Source: Rathayibacter sp. VKM Ac-2857 (GTDB taxonomy: Bacteria > Actinomycetota > Actinomycetes > Actinomycetales > Microbacteriaceae). From it: DNA of 64,000 nt. The notes below the pieces were generated by a model. It was not told the origin of the DNA and searched no databases. It saw nothing but the letters and a program-made list of their open reading frames with translations. The DNA lies in the NCBI RefSeq assembly GCF_013205025.1, contig NZ_JABMLE010000001.1, forward strand, positions 310,001 through 374,000, given 5' to 3'. Positions 44,919 to 53,861 of this stretch are shown one piece after another (positions within the stretch are counted from its first letter, which is position 1; each line of letters opens with the position of its first letter). The position numbers and the translations under genes were made by a program.

Positions 44919-45293
44919 ATGTCGGCCACCCCGCCCCCGCCGCCCGCCTACTCGACGCCCGCGCCGCCGCTGAACCCGGCCGACGAGAAGACCTGGGCGA
45001 TCGTCACCCACATCACCGGCATCTTCTTCAGCTTCATCCCGTCGCTCATCGTCTACCTGGTCTTCAAGGGCCGCGGGCCCTTCCTCGAGGCGCACGCGAA
45101 GACGGCGCTGAACTTCCACTTGACCACGCTGATCGCCTACGTGGCCGGGACGATCCTGAGCTTCGTGCTCGTCGGCTTCATCGTCTTCCTCGTCGTGCCG
45201 ATCCTCGTGATCGTCTTCGCGATCATCGCCTCGGTGCGCGCCAGCGCCGGCGAGTACTACACGTACCCGCTCAGCATCCCCTTCTTCAAGTAG
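44919..45293 (+). CDS. DUF4870 membrane protein
   Basis: A 124-aa protein with a Pro-rich, disordered N-terminus (MSATPPPPPAYSTPAPP), then three to four spans. The family motif WAIVTHITGIFF, PSLIVYLVFKGRGPFLEAHAKTALNFHLT, and the PILVIVFAIIASVRASAGEYYTYP end match DUF4870. Function is unknown. Start ATG 44919 follows ACGGAG. It diverges from hrcA. Confidence 0.88.
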   Translation: MSATPPPPPAYSTPAPPLNPADEKTWAIVTHITGIFFSFIPSLIVYLVFKGRGPFLEAHAKTALNFHLTTLIAYVAGTILSFVLVGFIVFLVVPILVIVFAIIASVRASAGEYYTYPLSIPFFK

Positions 45294-45301
45294 GGACCGG
45301 G

Positions 45302-45515
45302 CGGGATCTCGATACGCCCGCTCCGCGGGCTACTCGATCAGCATGGAGGGGCGCCACTGCTGGACGGCGCATCGCCGCTTGCATGCTGGTCGAGCAGCCG
45401 CCGCAGGCGGGGCCACATGCTGGTCGAGTAGCCGCCGCAGGGGGCGTATCGAGACCCACGCGCATCGGACGGTGGATCTCGATACGCCCGCTCCGCGGGC
45501 TACTCGAACAGCATG
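45302..45515. repeat. Palindromic repeat cluster between convergent genes
   Basis: Four copies of the main repeat between DUF4870 and hemW: reverse 45302-45344, forward truncated at 45382-45411, forward 45416-45460 and reverse 45471-45515. No gene fits here. Confidence 0.9.
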
Positions 45516-45527
45516 GAGCGGGGCGAA

Positions 45528-46754
45528 TCAGCCGTCCGTCAGGCGGCGGACGACCGCGTCGGCCAGCAGCCGGCCGTGCAGCGTCAGCACGATGCGACCG
45601 CCGAGGGCCGCGCGGCCGTCGACGAGTCCGTCGGCGATCAGCCCCGCGACCTCGCGGCGGCGCTCCGGCTCGATCGCGTCGATCGGCAGCCCGTCCGCCA
45701 GGCGCGAGCGCAGCAGCACGTCCTCCACCCGGCGGGTCGCCGCGTCGAGCGTCTCGCGCCCCGCGGCCGGCGACGAGCCGGAGTGCAGCCGCTCGGCGTA
45801 GGCCGCCGGGTGCTTCACGTTCCACCAGCGGACCCCGCCCACATGGCTGTGCGCACCGGGCCCCACGCCCCACCAGTCGTGACCGAGCCAGTACGACAGA
45901 TTGTGCCGCGACCGGTGCGCGTCGTCGCGTGCCCAGTTGCTCACCTCGTACCAGGAGTAGCCGGCCGCGGCGAGCCGCGCGTCCGCCAGCTCGTACATGT
46001 CGGCCGTCAGGTCGTCGTCCGGAGTGGCCACCTCGCCCCGGCGGATCTGCCGCGCGAGCTTCGTGCCGTCCTCCACGATCAGTGCGTACGCCGAGAGGTG
46101 GTCGGGCCGGTTGGCCAGCGCCGAGTCGAGCGAGCGCTCCCAGTCGGTCAGCGACTCCCCCGGCGTGCCGTAGATCAGATCGAGGCTGACCTGCAGCCCT
46201 GCCTCGCGGGCCCACTCGGCGACGAGCGGCACCCGCTCGGGATCGTGCGTGCGCTCCAGCGTCGCGAGCACGTGCGGCACGGCCGACTGCATCCCGAAGC
46301 TGACCCGGGTGAAGCCGGCGTCGGCCAGCTCGCGGAGGTAGGCGGCGTCGACCGAGTCGGGGTTGGCCTCCGTCGTGATCTCCGCACCGTCCGCGACGCC
46401 GAAGTGACGCCGGAGTCCGTCGAGCATCCGCACCAGATCGCGGGCGGGCAGCAGCGTCGGAGTCCCGCCGCCGAAGAACACGGTCGCCGCGGGCCGCCGC
46501 GGCAGACCCGCCGCCGCCAGCACGCCCTCGCCGAGCGCCATCTCGACGATCGCCTCGCCGGCGTAGTCCTGCTGCTTCGCGCCGCGCAACTCGGTCGCGG
46601 TGTAGGTGTTGAAGTCGCAGTAGCCGCAGCGCACCCGGCAGAACGGGACGTGCACGTAGAGCCCGAGGTCGCGGGTCTCCACGCCGTCGGCGACGGAGGC
46701 CGGCAGCAGTCCGTCGAGGGGCGCCGGGTCGGCGAGCGGGAGGGCGCTGCCCAC
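45528..46754 (-). CDS. hemW: Radical SAM heme chaperone HemW
   Basis: A 408-aa protein. The radical SAM cluster is held by CRVRCGYCDF (the CxxxCxxC motif), with FFGGGTPTLLP and LDLIYGTPGES further along. HemW delivers heme to membrane enzymes and was earlier taken for an oxygen-independent coproporphyrinogen oxidase. Start GTG 46754 is 1 bp from the DUF1990 gene stop, so the genes are probably co-transcribed. Confidence 0.93.
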   Translation of the reverse strand: MGSALPLADPAPLDGLLPASVADGVETRDLGLYVHVPFCRVRCGYCDFNTYTATELRGAKQQDYAGEAIVEMALGEGVLAAAGLPRRPAATVFFGGGTPTLLPARDLVRMLDGLRRHFGVADGAEITTEANPDSVDAAYLRELADAGFTRVSFGMQSAVPHVLATLERTHDPERVPLVAEWAREAGLQVSLDLIYGTPGESLTDWERSLDSALANRPDHLSAYALIVEDGTKLARQIRRGEVATPDDDLTADMYELADARLAAAGYSWYEVSNWARDDAHRSRHNLSYWLGHDWWGVGPGAHSHVGGVRWWNVKHPAAYAERLHSGSSPAAGRETLDAATRRVEDVLLRSRLADGLPIDAIEPERRREVAGLIADGLVDGRAALGGRIVLTLHGRLLADAVVRRLTDG

Positions 46755-46755
46755 G

Positions 46756-47405
46756 TCAGCTGACGCGCGCCGGCAGCAGCGCGCGAAGGTACTTCTTGAC
46801 CTGCCGCTTCTGCACGACCCGGAGGACGGGCGTGCCGAGGCGGTAGAGGGCGGTGGAGGGACGCGAGAACACGCGGATGACGAGCCAGACGGAGTCGTCG
46901 GCGCGCTTCTCGACCACGAACGACTCCTCGCCGCTCTCCGGGTGGCCCTCGAGGGTGCCGTAGGCGAAGCCGACCTGGTCGGGCTCGTCGACGACGTAGA
47001 CGACGCGCACGGGGGCGTTCACCGTCCGGCCGAGCAGCGTGATCTTGAGCACGGCGGTGACGCCGGCGGTGATGTACGGCGTGCCGTCCGCCGAGAACTG
47101 CTCCTCGGTCGGGCGGCTGGCGAGGTCGATCGGAGTGCCGGCGGAGTCGAAGTTCACGCCGGTGTACTGCACGCCGCTGCCGGCGGTGATGTCGGTGACG
47201 GCAATGCCGCTGCCGCGCTGCACGCCCCACGTCATCAGAGACGCGGTCGTGATCGCGAAGCGCTCGGCTCCCGAGCCGAGGCGCGCCTCGAAGCGCTCGG
47301 CGGTGAAGCCGTCCGGCGGGTACTCGAGCAGGTCCGGCGCGAGCGTGCCGCCGACGGCCGCATAGGTGACCTGCGGCTGCCCCTCGAAGCTCGAGCGCCG
47401 GACGC

Positions 47406-47409
<4 letters not shown>
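46756..47409 (-). CDS. DUF1990 family protein
   Basis: A 217-aa protein with the family pattern TYAAVGGTL near 15-25, [54 protein letters not shown] and [20 protein letters not shown]. Function of DUF1990 is unknown; the fold is thought to bind a hydrophobic ligand. GTG 47409 overlaps lepA by 4 bp. Confidence 0.9.
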
Positions 47410-49256
<1,847 letters not shown>

Positions 49257-49323
49257 CGTGCGTCCAGTGTCCCACGGCCGGGGTCCGGCGGCGGGCGAGG
49301 GGCCGGGACCGGCCGGATCCGCT

Positions 49324-49393
49324 GCAGAACATCAGCTGTGGAGGGGGCTCAGCGCTGGTGGGCGATGAACGCCCTTCTCCGCTGATGTTCTGC
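49324..49393. repeat. 70-bp palindromic element with 13-bp perfect ends
   Basis: GCAGAACATCAGC at 49324-49336 and its exact complement at 49381-49393, enclosing 44 bp that contain a smaller hairpin (GGGCG ATGAA CGCCC). It lies between the GNAT gene stop and the lepA start on the minus strand. It is either the end of the GNAT transcript or a dispersed element. Confidence 0.7.
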
Positions 49394-49405
49394 GGGGGAT
49401 CGCGT

Positions 49406-49894
49406 CTAGAGGTCGAGCCCGTAGGTGCGCGTGGGCTCGATCCCGGGTGGGTTCTCGCGCTCGGGGAGCCGGACGAACCCCATGCTCTCGTAGAGGGCGT
49501 GCGCGGCGAGCATGTCGGTGCCGCTGTTCATCACGATGCGGTCGACGCCCCGCTCGACGGCGAGCATCACCACGAACTCGGTGAGGAGACGACCCAGTCC
49601 GCGGCCGCGCGCCTCAGGAGCGACCGCGAGCAGTCGCCAGTCGAGCTCACCCGGGCGGCCGAGGGAGTAGAGGTTGGCGCCGGGAGCCGCGGTGGTGACG
49701 GTCGCGAGGATCGCGCCGGCCTCCTCCGCGACCCAGACCTCGCCCTCGCGGTCGTGCCGGGCGACGTCGGCGATTTCCGCCGCGTACTCCTCCCCCAGCT
49801 CATAGTCGTGGGCGTAGGCGGCGAGGCGCAGGCGGGAGACCCCGGCGTACTCGTCCGGGCGCACCCGGCGGACCAGGACGTCGTCGGCGCTCAT
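49406..49894 (-). CDS. GNAT-family N-acetyltransferase
   Basis: A 162-aa acetyltransferase with the acetyl-CoA loop PEARGRGLGRLLTEF (Q/R-x-x-G-x-G/A) and ALYESMGFVRLPER. The substrate is unknown; antibiotics, protein N-termini and metabolites are all possible. ATG 49894 overlaps the aminotransferase end by 4 bp, so the genes are coupled. Confidence 0.88.
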   Translation of the reverse strand: MSADDVLVRRVRPDEYAGVSRLRLAAYAHDYELGEEYAAEIADVARHDREGEVWVAEEAGAILATVTTAAPGANLYSLGRPGELDWRLLAVAPEARGRGLGRLLTEFVVMLAVERGVDRIVMNSGTDMLAAHALYESMGFVRLPERENPPGIEPTRTYGLDL

Positions 49895-51063
49895 GCGCTC
49901 ACCGGAACCGACGGGGCCGGCAGGGCGCGCAGCCCGTGCTCCAGGTCGGCGGGGTCCGCTGCGAGGCAGACGCGGATCCAGCCCTCGCCGGTGCGCCCGA
50001 AGGCGCTGCCCGGCGCGACGGCGACGAGCGTCTCGAGGAGGAAGGACTCGGCCCACGAGGCGACGTCGCCGTCACTCGCGTGCGAGACGTCGATCCACAG
50101 GTAGAAGGCGCCCTCCGGCTCGCGGAAGCGGATGCCGCGCTCGTCGAGCAGCGCCGTCGCGAGCCGCAGGTTCGAGAGGTAGTGCGCGGCGGCGTCGACC
50201 ACCGCGTCCTGCGGCCCGGTCAGTGCCGCGAGGGCCGCGCGCTGGTCGGGCGTCGCGACGCAGCTGATCGACGCCTCCTGGACGGTGACCATCGTCGAGG
50301 TCAGGCCGGGAGGGGTGACCAGGTAGCCGACGCGGACGCCGGTCATCGCGTAGGTCTTCGAGAGCGAGAAGACGCTGAAGACGCGGTCGTCGTCGTGGCC
50401 GGCCTCCTGCGCGAGCGCGGCGAGGCTCACGTGCGGGCGGCCGTAGGTGAAGCACTCGTAGACCTCGTCGCTGACGATCCAGAGGTCATGGCGGCGGGCG
50501 AAGTCCAGCAGCCGCTCGAGCGTCGGCCGCGGCAGGACGATGCCGAGCGGGTTCGACGGGCTGTTCACGACGATCGCGCGGGTGCGGTCGGTGACGATCC
50601 GCTCGAGCTCGTCCAGGTCGGGGAGGAAGCCGTTCTCGGCGCGGAGCGTGTAGGGCACCGGGACGGCGCCGATCATCCGCGCGTTCATCGTGAAGGTGGT
50701 GTAGCCGGGATCGGGCAGGAGCACCTCGTCACCGGGGCCGAGCGTCAGCGTCATCGCCTGGTAGAGCGCCTGCGTGGCGCCGACCGTGACCCAGACCTGC
50801 TCGACGTCGGCGCGGAACCCGTTGTCGCGGGCGAGCTTGGCGACGATCGCGCGCCGCAGCTCCATCAGGCCGCCGTTCGGGCCGTAGCCGGTGTCGTCCG
50901 CGGCCCAGGCGGCACGGGCCGCCTCGATGATGTGCGGTGCGACGGCGACGTCGGGCTCCCCCACTGCGAGCAGCGTCACGCCGTCCAGGCGGAGGGCGAT
51001 CTCGAACAGCCGGCGGATGCCCGAGGGCGGAACGGCGGGGATGTGATCGGCGAGTCGGGGCAT
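49891..51063 (-). CDS. PLP-dependent class I aminotransferase
   Basis: A 390-aa fold-type I enzyme. N-terminal VGEPDVAVAPHI and GYGPNGGLMELRRAIV, VNSPSNPLG, IVSDEVYECFTYG, and the PLP Lys in SLSKTYAMTGVRVGYLV. It is an aspartate/alanine-type aminotransferase; the substrate pair cannot be decided. It diverges from rpsT across 307 bp that hold a long palindrome and the rpsT promoter. Confidence 0.92.
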   Translation of the reverse strand: MPRLADHIPAVPPSGIRRLFEIALRLDGVTLLAVGEPDVAVAPHIIEAARAAWAADDTGYGPNGGLMELRRAIVAKLARDNGFRADVEQVWVTVGATQALYQAMTLTLGPGDEVLLPDPGYTTFTMNARMIGAVPVPYTLRAENGFLPDLDELERIVTDRTRAIVVNSPSNPLGIVLPRPTLERLLDFARRHDLWIVSDEVYECFTYGRPHVSLAALAQEAGHDDDRVFSVFSLSKTYAMTGVRVGYLVTPPGLTSTMVTVQEASISCVATPDQRAALAALTGPQDAVVDAAAHYLSNLRLATALLDERGIRFREPEGAFYLWIDVSHASDGDVASWAESFLLETLVAVAPGSAFGRTGEGWIRVCLAADPADLEHGLRALPAPSVPVSA

Positions 51064-51087
51064 CGCTGGTCAGGCTACTGGCGGGCT

Positions 51088-51158
51088 CCTCCCGCGAGAT
51101 GCCACTTGCGTACGCCTCGCGCGGCGTGTCGCGTACGCAACTGGCATCTCGCGGGAGG
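51088..51158. repeat. Long near-perfect inverted repeat (28-bp arms, 27 matched)
   Basis: Arms 51088-51115 and 51131-51158 pair at 27 of 28 positions around a 15-nt loop. The element lies between the divergent aminotransferase and rpsT, so it is not a terminator. Such size and symmetry suggest a small non-autonomous mobile repeat or a cruciform-forming site. No transposase is seen. Confidence 0.8.
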
Positions 51159-51189
51159 GGACGGGGCGTGGGCGGCGGGCGCGGCGCGG

Positions 51190-51218
51190 TTGAAGGGTGG
51201 CGGCGGGTGCGCTAAAGT
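51190..51218 (+). promoter_or_regulatory. rpsT promoter
   Basis: -35 TTGAAG (51190-51195), 17-bp spacer and -10 TAAAGT (51213-51218). It gives a 5' leader of about 145 nt with several potential hairpins (CTCCAC/GTGGAG at about 51235-51258; TGGCGT/ACGCCA at about 51293-51310), which may serve S20 autoregulation. Confidence 0.6.
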
Positions 51219-51370
51219 TCCTTGTTGGCTTGCGCTCCACCATTGGCGTGTGTGGAGTGATTCAGAAGCCGGCGACCTCCAGTCGCACCGGGATGGCGTT
51301 TCCACGCCACCGGAAGGGGCACTCCGTCGAGTAGCCGGCTGCACACACATCCGAGAAGAAGGTAATAGAC

Positions 51371-51631
51371 GTGGCAAACATCAAGTCGCAGATCAAGCGC
51401 AACCTCACCAACAAGAAGGCGAACGACCGCAACAAGGCGGTCAAGAGCGAGCTGAAGACCGCCGTCCGCGCGGTGCACTCCGCCATCGCCGCCGGCGACA
51501 CCGAGAAGGCCGCCACCGCGCTCGCCTTCGCCGCCAAGAAGCTCGACAAGGCCTCGAGCAAGGGCGTCATCCACAAGAACCAGGCCGCGAACCGCAAGTC
51601 GGCCATCGCGAAGCAGGTCGCCGCGCTCTGA
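51371..51631 (+). CDS. rpsT: 30S ribosomal protein S20
   Basis: An 86-aa, Lys/Ala-rich helical protein of the small subunit ([20 protein letters not shown]). It binds 16S rRNA early in assembly. Start GTG 51371 follows AGAAGAAGG. A strong terminator lies 20 bp after the stop. Confidence 0.97.
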   Translation: MANIKSQIKRNLTNKKANDRNKAVKSELKTAVRAVHSAIAAGDTEKAATALAFAAKKLDKASSKGVIHKNQAANRKSAIAKQVAAL

Positions 51632-51650
51632 GCCTCTGGGCTCGCTGCAA

Positions 51651-51690
51651 CGACGAAGGGTCCGGCCTCTGGCCGGGCCCTTCGTCGTTT
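51651..51690 (+). terminator. rpsT intrinsic terminator
   Basis: 16-bp stem (51651-51666 with 51672-51687, one G-U pair) with a 5-nt loop, followed by TTT. A standard strong terminator. Confidence 0.9.
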
Positions 51691-51790
51691 CCGCTCGCCG
51701 TCGACGGACTCCTCGTTCCTCGTCGTCCGTCGCGCGGTCGGCTTCCGCAGATGGTCGCGCCGAGTGGAGCGTCTCGCGTCCCGGCTACGA

Positions 51791-51812
51791 CGATTCGCTG
51801 GCACGCGAATCG
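51791..51812 (+). repeat. Second short palindromic repeat, copy 2
   Basis: A palindrome of 8-bp arms (CGATTCGC/GCGAATCG) around TGGCAC. It is the reverse complement of the copy at 22599-22619, with flanking similarity. The stretch 51691-51875 otherwise contains nothing I can support. Confidence 0.65.
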
Positions 51813-51875
51813 CCTGTTCGCCTGCGGGGCCGCGGCTCCAGCACCACCGGCGCGCAGCGCGGGCCCGCGCGACGA

Positions 51876-52021
51876 CATGCTGGTCGAGTAGCCCCGGAGG
51901 GGCGTATCGAGACCCACCGTCATCAGCAGGACCGGCGCCAGCTCGCGCGGATGCCGCGCAACGCGAGCCCGCACACCCCATGCTGGTCGAGTAGCCCCGC
52001 AGGGGCGTATCGAGACCCACC
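51876..52021 (+). repeat. Composite repeat unit A (two forward copies, 59-bp spacer)
   Basis: Forward copies at 51876-51919 and 51979-52021 with a 59-bp spacer (ATCAGCAGGACCGGCGCC). The whole 146-bp arrangement recurs at 52648-52793 with the same spacing and a related spacer, so it was duplicated. The two units flank the membrane protein gene at 52098. Confidence 0.88.
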
Positions 52022-52097
52022 ACCGCAAGGACGTCCGGTAGCGTCACCGTGACGGACGGCTCCCGCGAAGAGCTGCCCAGCGCGCGATCGGGGGATC

Positions 52098-52430
52098 ATG
52101 ACCAGCACGGAGACGGCGAAGCCGCTGAGCCAGGACAGGGCGATCCTCCTCGGACTGCTCGGCATGATCGTCGTGCCGACCGCGATCGTGGTCGGCACGA
52201 ACTCCTGGACGGAGCCCCAAGCCGCGGACTGGGTCAGGATGGCCCTCGGCTCGGTGATCGCCGCGCTCGTCTCCGTCGTCGCGGCCTGGTGGCTCGCCTT
52301 CGACCGCCGTCGCGCACACGCTCCCGGCCGCACCTGGTTCTGGGGCGTCGCCTGCGTCTTCACGCTCGTCGCCGTCTCGACGATCTCCTCCGCCGCGGAT
52401 CGACTCACCCGGCTGATCGAAGCGAGCTGA
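52098..52430 (+). CDS. Hypothetical membrane protein
   Basis: A 110-aa protein with three hydrophobic spans (about 17-34, 45-66, 80-97) and a short polar N-terminus (MTSTETAKPLSQDRA). It does not match a family I recognise. ATG 52098 follows GGGGGATC. It is isolated: repeats stand on both sides, and the nearest genes are rpsT and holA. Confidence 0.65.
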   Translation: MTSTETAKPLSQDRAILLGLLGMIVVPTAIVVGTNSWTEPQAADWVRMALGSVIAALVSVVAAWWLAFDRRRAHAPGRTWFWGVACVFTLVAVSTISSAADRLTRLIEAS

Positions 52431-52487
52431 CAGTGTCCATGACGCTCAACGCCGCCACCTAGCCCGCCTGACGGCGGACTAGCGATC

Positions 52488-52793
52488 CGGATCTCGATAC
52501 GCCCGCTTCGCAAGCTACTCGATCAGCATGAATCGGGTGCCGCCCGCCTGATGCTCGATCACCGCCGCCCGGCTGTGCTGGCCGAGAAGCTGTGCGATCA
52601 ACATGGTGTGAGGTCCGCCCGCCTGATGCTGGTCGTCGCTGCCCCTCCATGCTGGTCGAGTAACCCCGCAGGGGCGTATCGAGACCCACCGCCATCAGCA
52701 GGACCGACGCCAGCTCGCGGGGACGCTGCTCAGCGCGAGGCCGCGCAACCCATGCTGGTCGAGCAGCCCTGCAGGCGCGTATCGAGACCCACC
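52488..52793. repeat. Palindromic repeats and composite unit B
   Basis: The 402-bp gap between the membrane gene and holA (convergent) holds a reverse copy at 52488-52530 and composite unit B: forward 52648-52690, 59-bp spacer, forward 52751-52793. Between them lie degenerate fragments (CCGCCCGCCTGATGCTSG repeated near 52540 and 52617). No gene is seen. Confidence 0.87.
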
Positions 52794-52832
52794 GCCGCTG
52801 GCAGGAGAGGTCCCGGGCGGCGGAGCCGCGCG

Positions 52833-53861
52833 TCAGACCCCGCGCGCCGAGATGACCGACACCATGCGCTCGAGCGCGAACACCGGGTCGCGAGTCGCAC
52901 CCTTGACGTTCGCGTCGGCCTCCGCGACGGTCAGGATCGCGGTCCCCAGCCCGTCACCGGTCCAGCCAGCCAGATCGCGGCGCGCGCGGTCCACCTGCCA
53001 GGGCGCGAGCCCCAGCCGCGACGCGATGTGGCCGGACCCCTCGCGAGACCCGGCGACCTTCGCCATCGTGCGCAGCTTGCTCGCGAACGCCGCGACGATC
53101 GGCACCGGATCCGCACCCGATGCCAGCGCATGGCGAAGCCCCAGGAGCGCCTCCCCGTGCCGGCCGGCGATCGCGGCATCGGCGACCGTGAACGCGGTGG
53201 TCTCGACGCGACCGCCGTAGTACTTCGCGACCGTCGCCTCGGTGATGTCCCCGGTCACGTCGGAGACGAGCTGCTGGCAGGCCGAGGCGAGCTCGTCCAG
53301 GTCGTCCGAGAACGCCGACACCAGCGCCCGCACCGCTCCGGTGGTCGCCGTGCGCCCCGCGGTGCGGAACTCCGCGATCGCGAAGTCGACCTTGTCGCTC
53401 TCCCGCTTGAGCTCCGCGCAGACGATCTCGATGCCGCCGCCGATGCCCGAGCGGATCGCGTCGAGCAGCTTCTTGCCGCGGTTGCCGCCGCCGTGCCGGA
53501 GCACGACGGTCGCGCCGTCCGCGGGCTGGGCGAGGTACTCGATCATCTCGACGAGGAACGCGTCCGAGCACTTCTCCACGTTCGAGACGCGCAGCAGCCG
53601 CGGCTCGTCGAACAGCGACGGGCTCGCCAGCGTCAGCAGCTCCCCCGGCGCGTAGCCGCCGGCGTCGATGTCATTGACCTCGAGACTCGGGTCCTCGGCG
53701 CGCAGGAACTCGCGGAGGAACCGCAGTGCCCGGTCGGCGAGGAACTGCTCGGGACCGGTGATCAGCACGATCGGAGCGGGTCGCGTCTGGTTCCACGCGA
53801 GCTGCGGGATCGCCGCCTTCGAGGGGGCCGCCTTGCCGCGGGCCGGGGCTCTGCCTGCCAT
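52833..53861 (-). CDS. holA: DNA polymerase III subunit delta
   Basis: A 342-aa clamp-loader subunit that opens the beta clamp. Hallmarks: VLITGPEQFLADRALRFLREF, then the delta AAA-like fold with LDELASACQQLVSDVTGDITEATVAKYYGG split over 190-225, and a helical C-terminus with LGLAPWQVDRARRDLAGW. A Lys/Ala-rich N-terminus precedes the domain. It lies downstream of comEA-comEC as in many bacteria. The comEC frame overlaps its first 63 codons in another frame. Confidence 0.95.
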   Translation of the reverse strand: MAGRAPARGKAAPSKAAIPQLAWNQTRPAPIVLITGPEQFLADRALRFLREFLRAEDPSLEVNDIDAGGYAPGELLTLASPSLFDEPRLLRVSNVEKCSDAFLVEMIEYLAQPADGATVVLRHGGGNRGKKLLDAIRSGIGGGIEIVCAELKRESDKVDFAIAEFRTAGRTATTGAVRALVSAFSDDLDELASACQQLVSDVTGDITEATVAKYYGGRVETTAFTVADAAIAGRHGEALLGLRHALASGADPVPIVAAFASKLRTMAKVAGSREGSGHIASRLGLAPWQVDRARRDLAGWTGDGLGTAILTVAEADANVKGATRDPVFALERMVSVISARGV

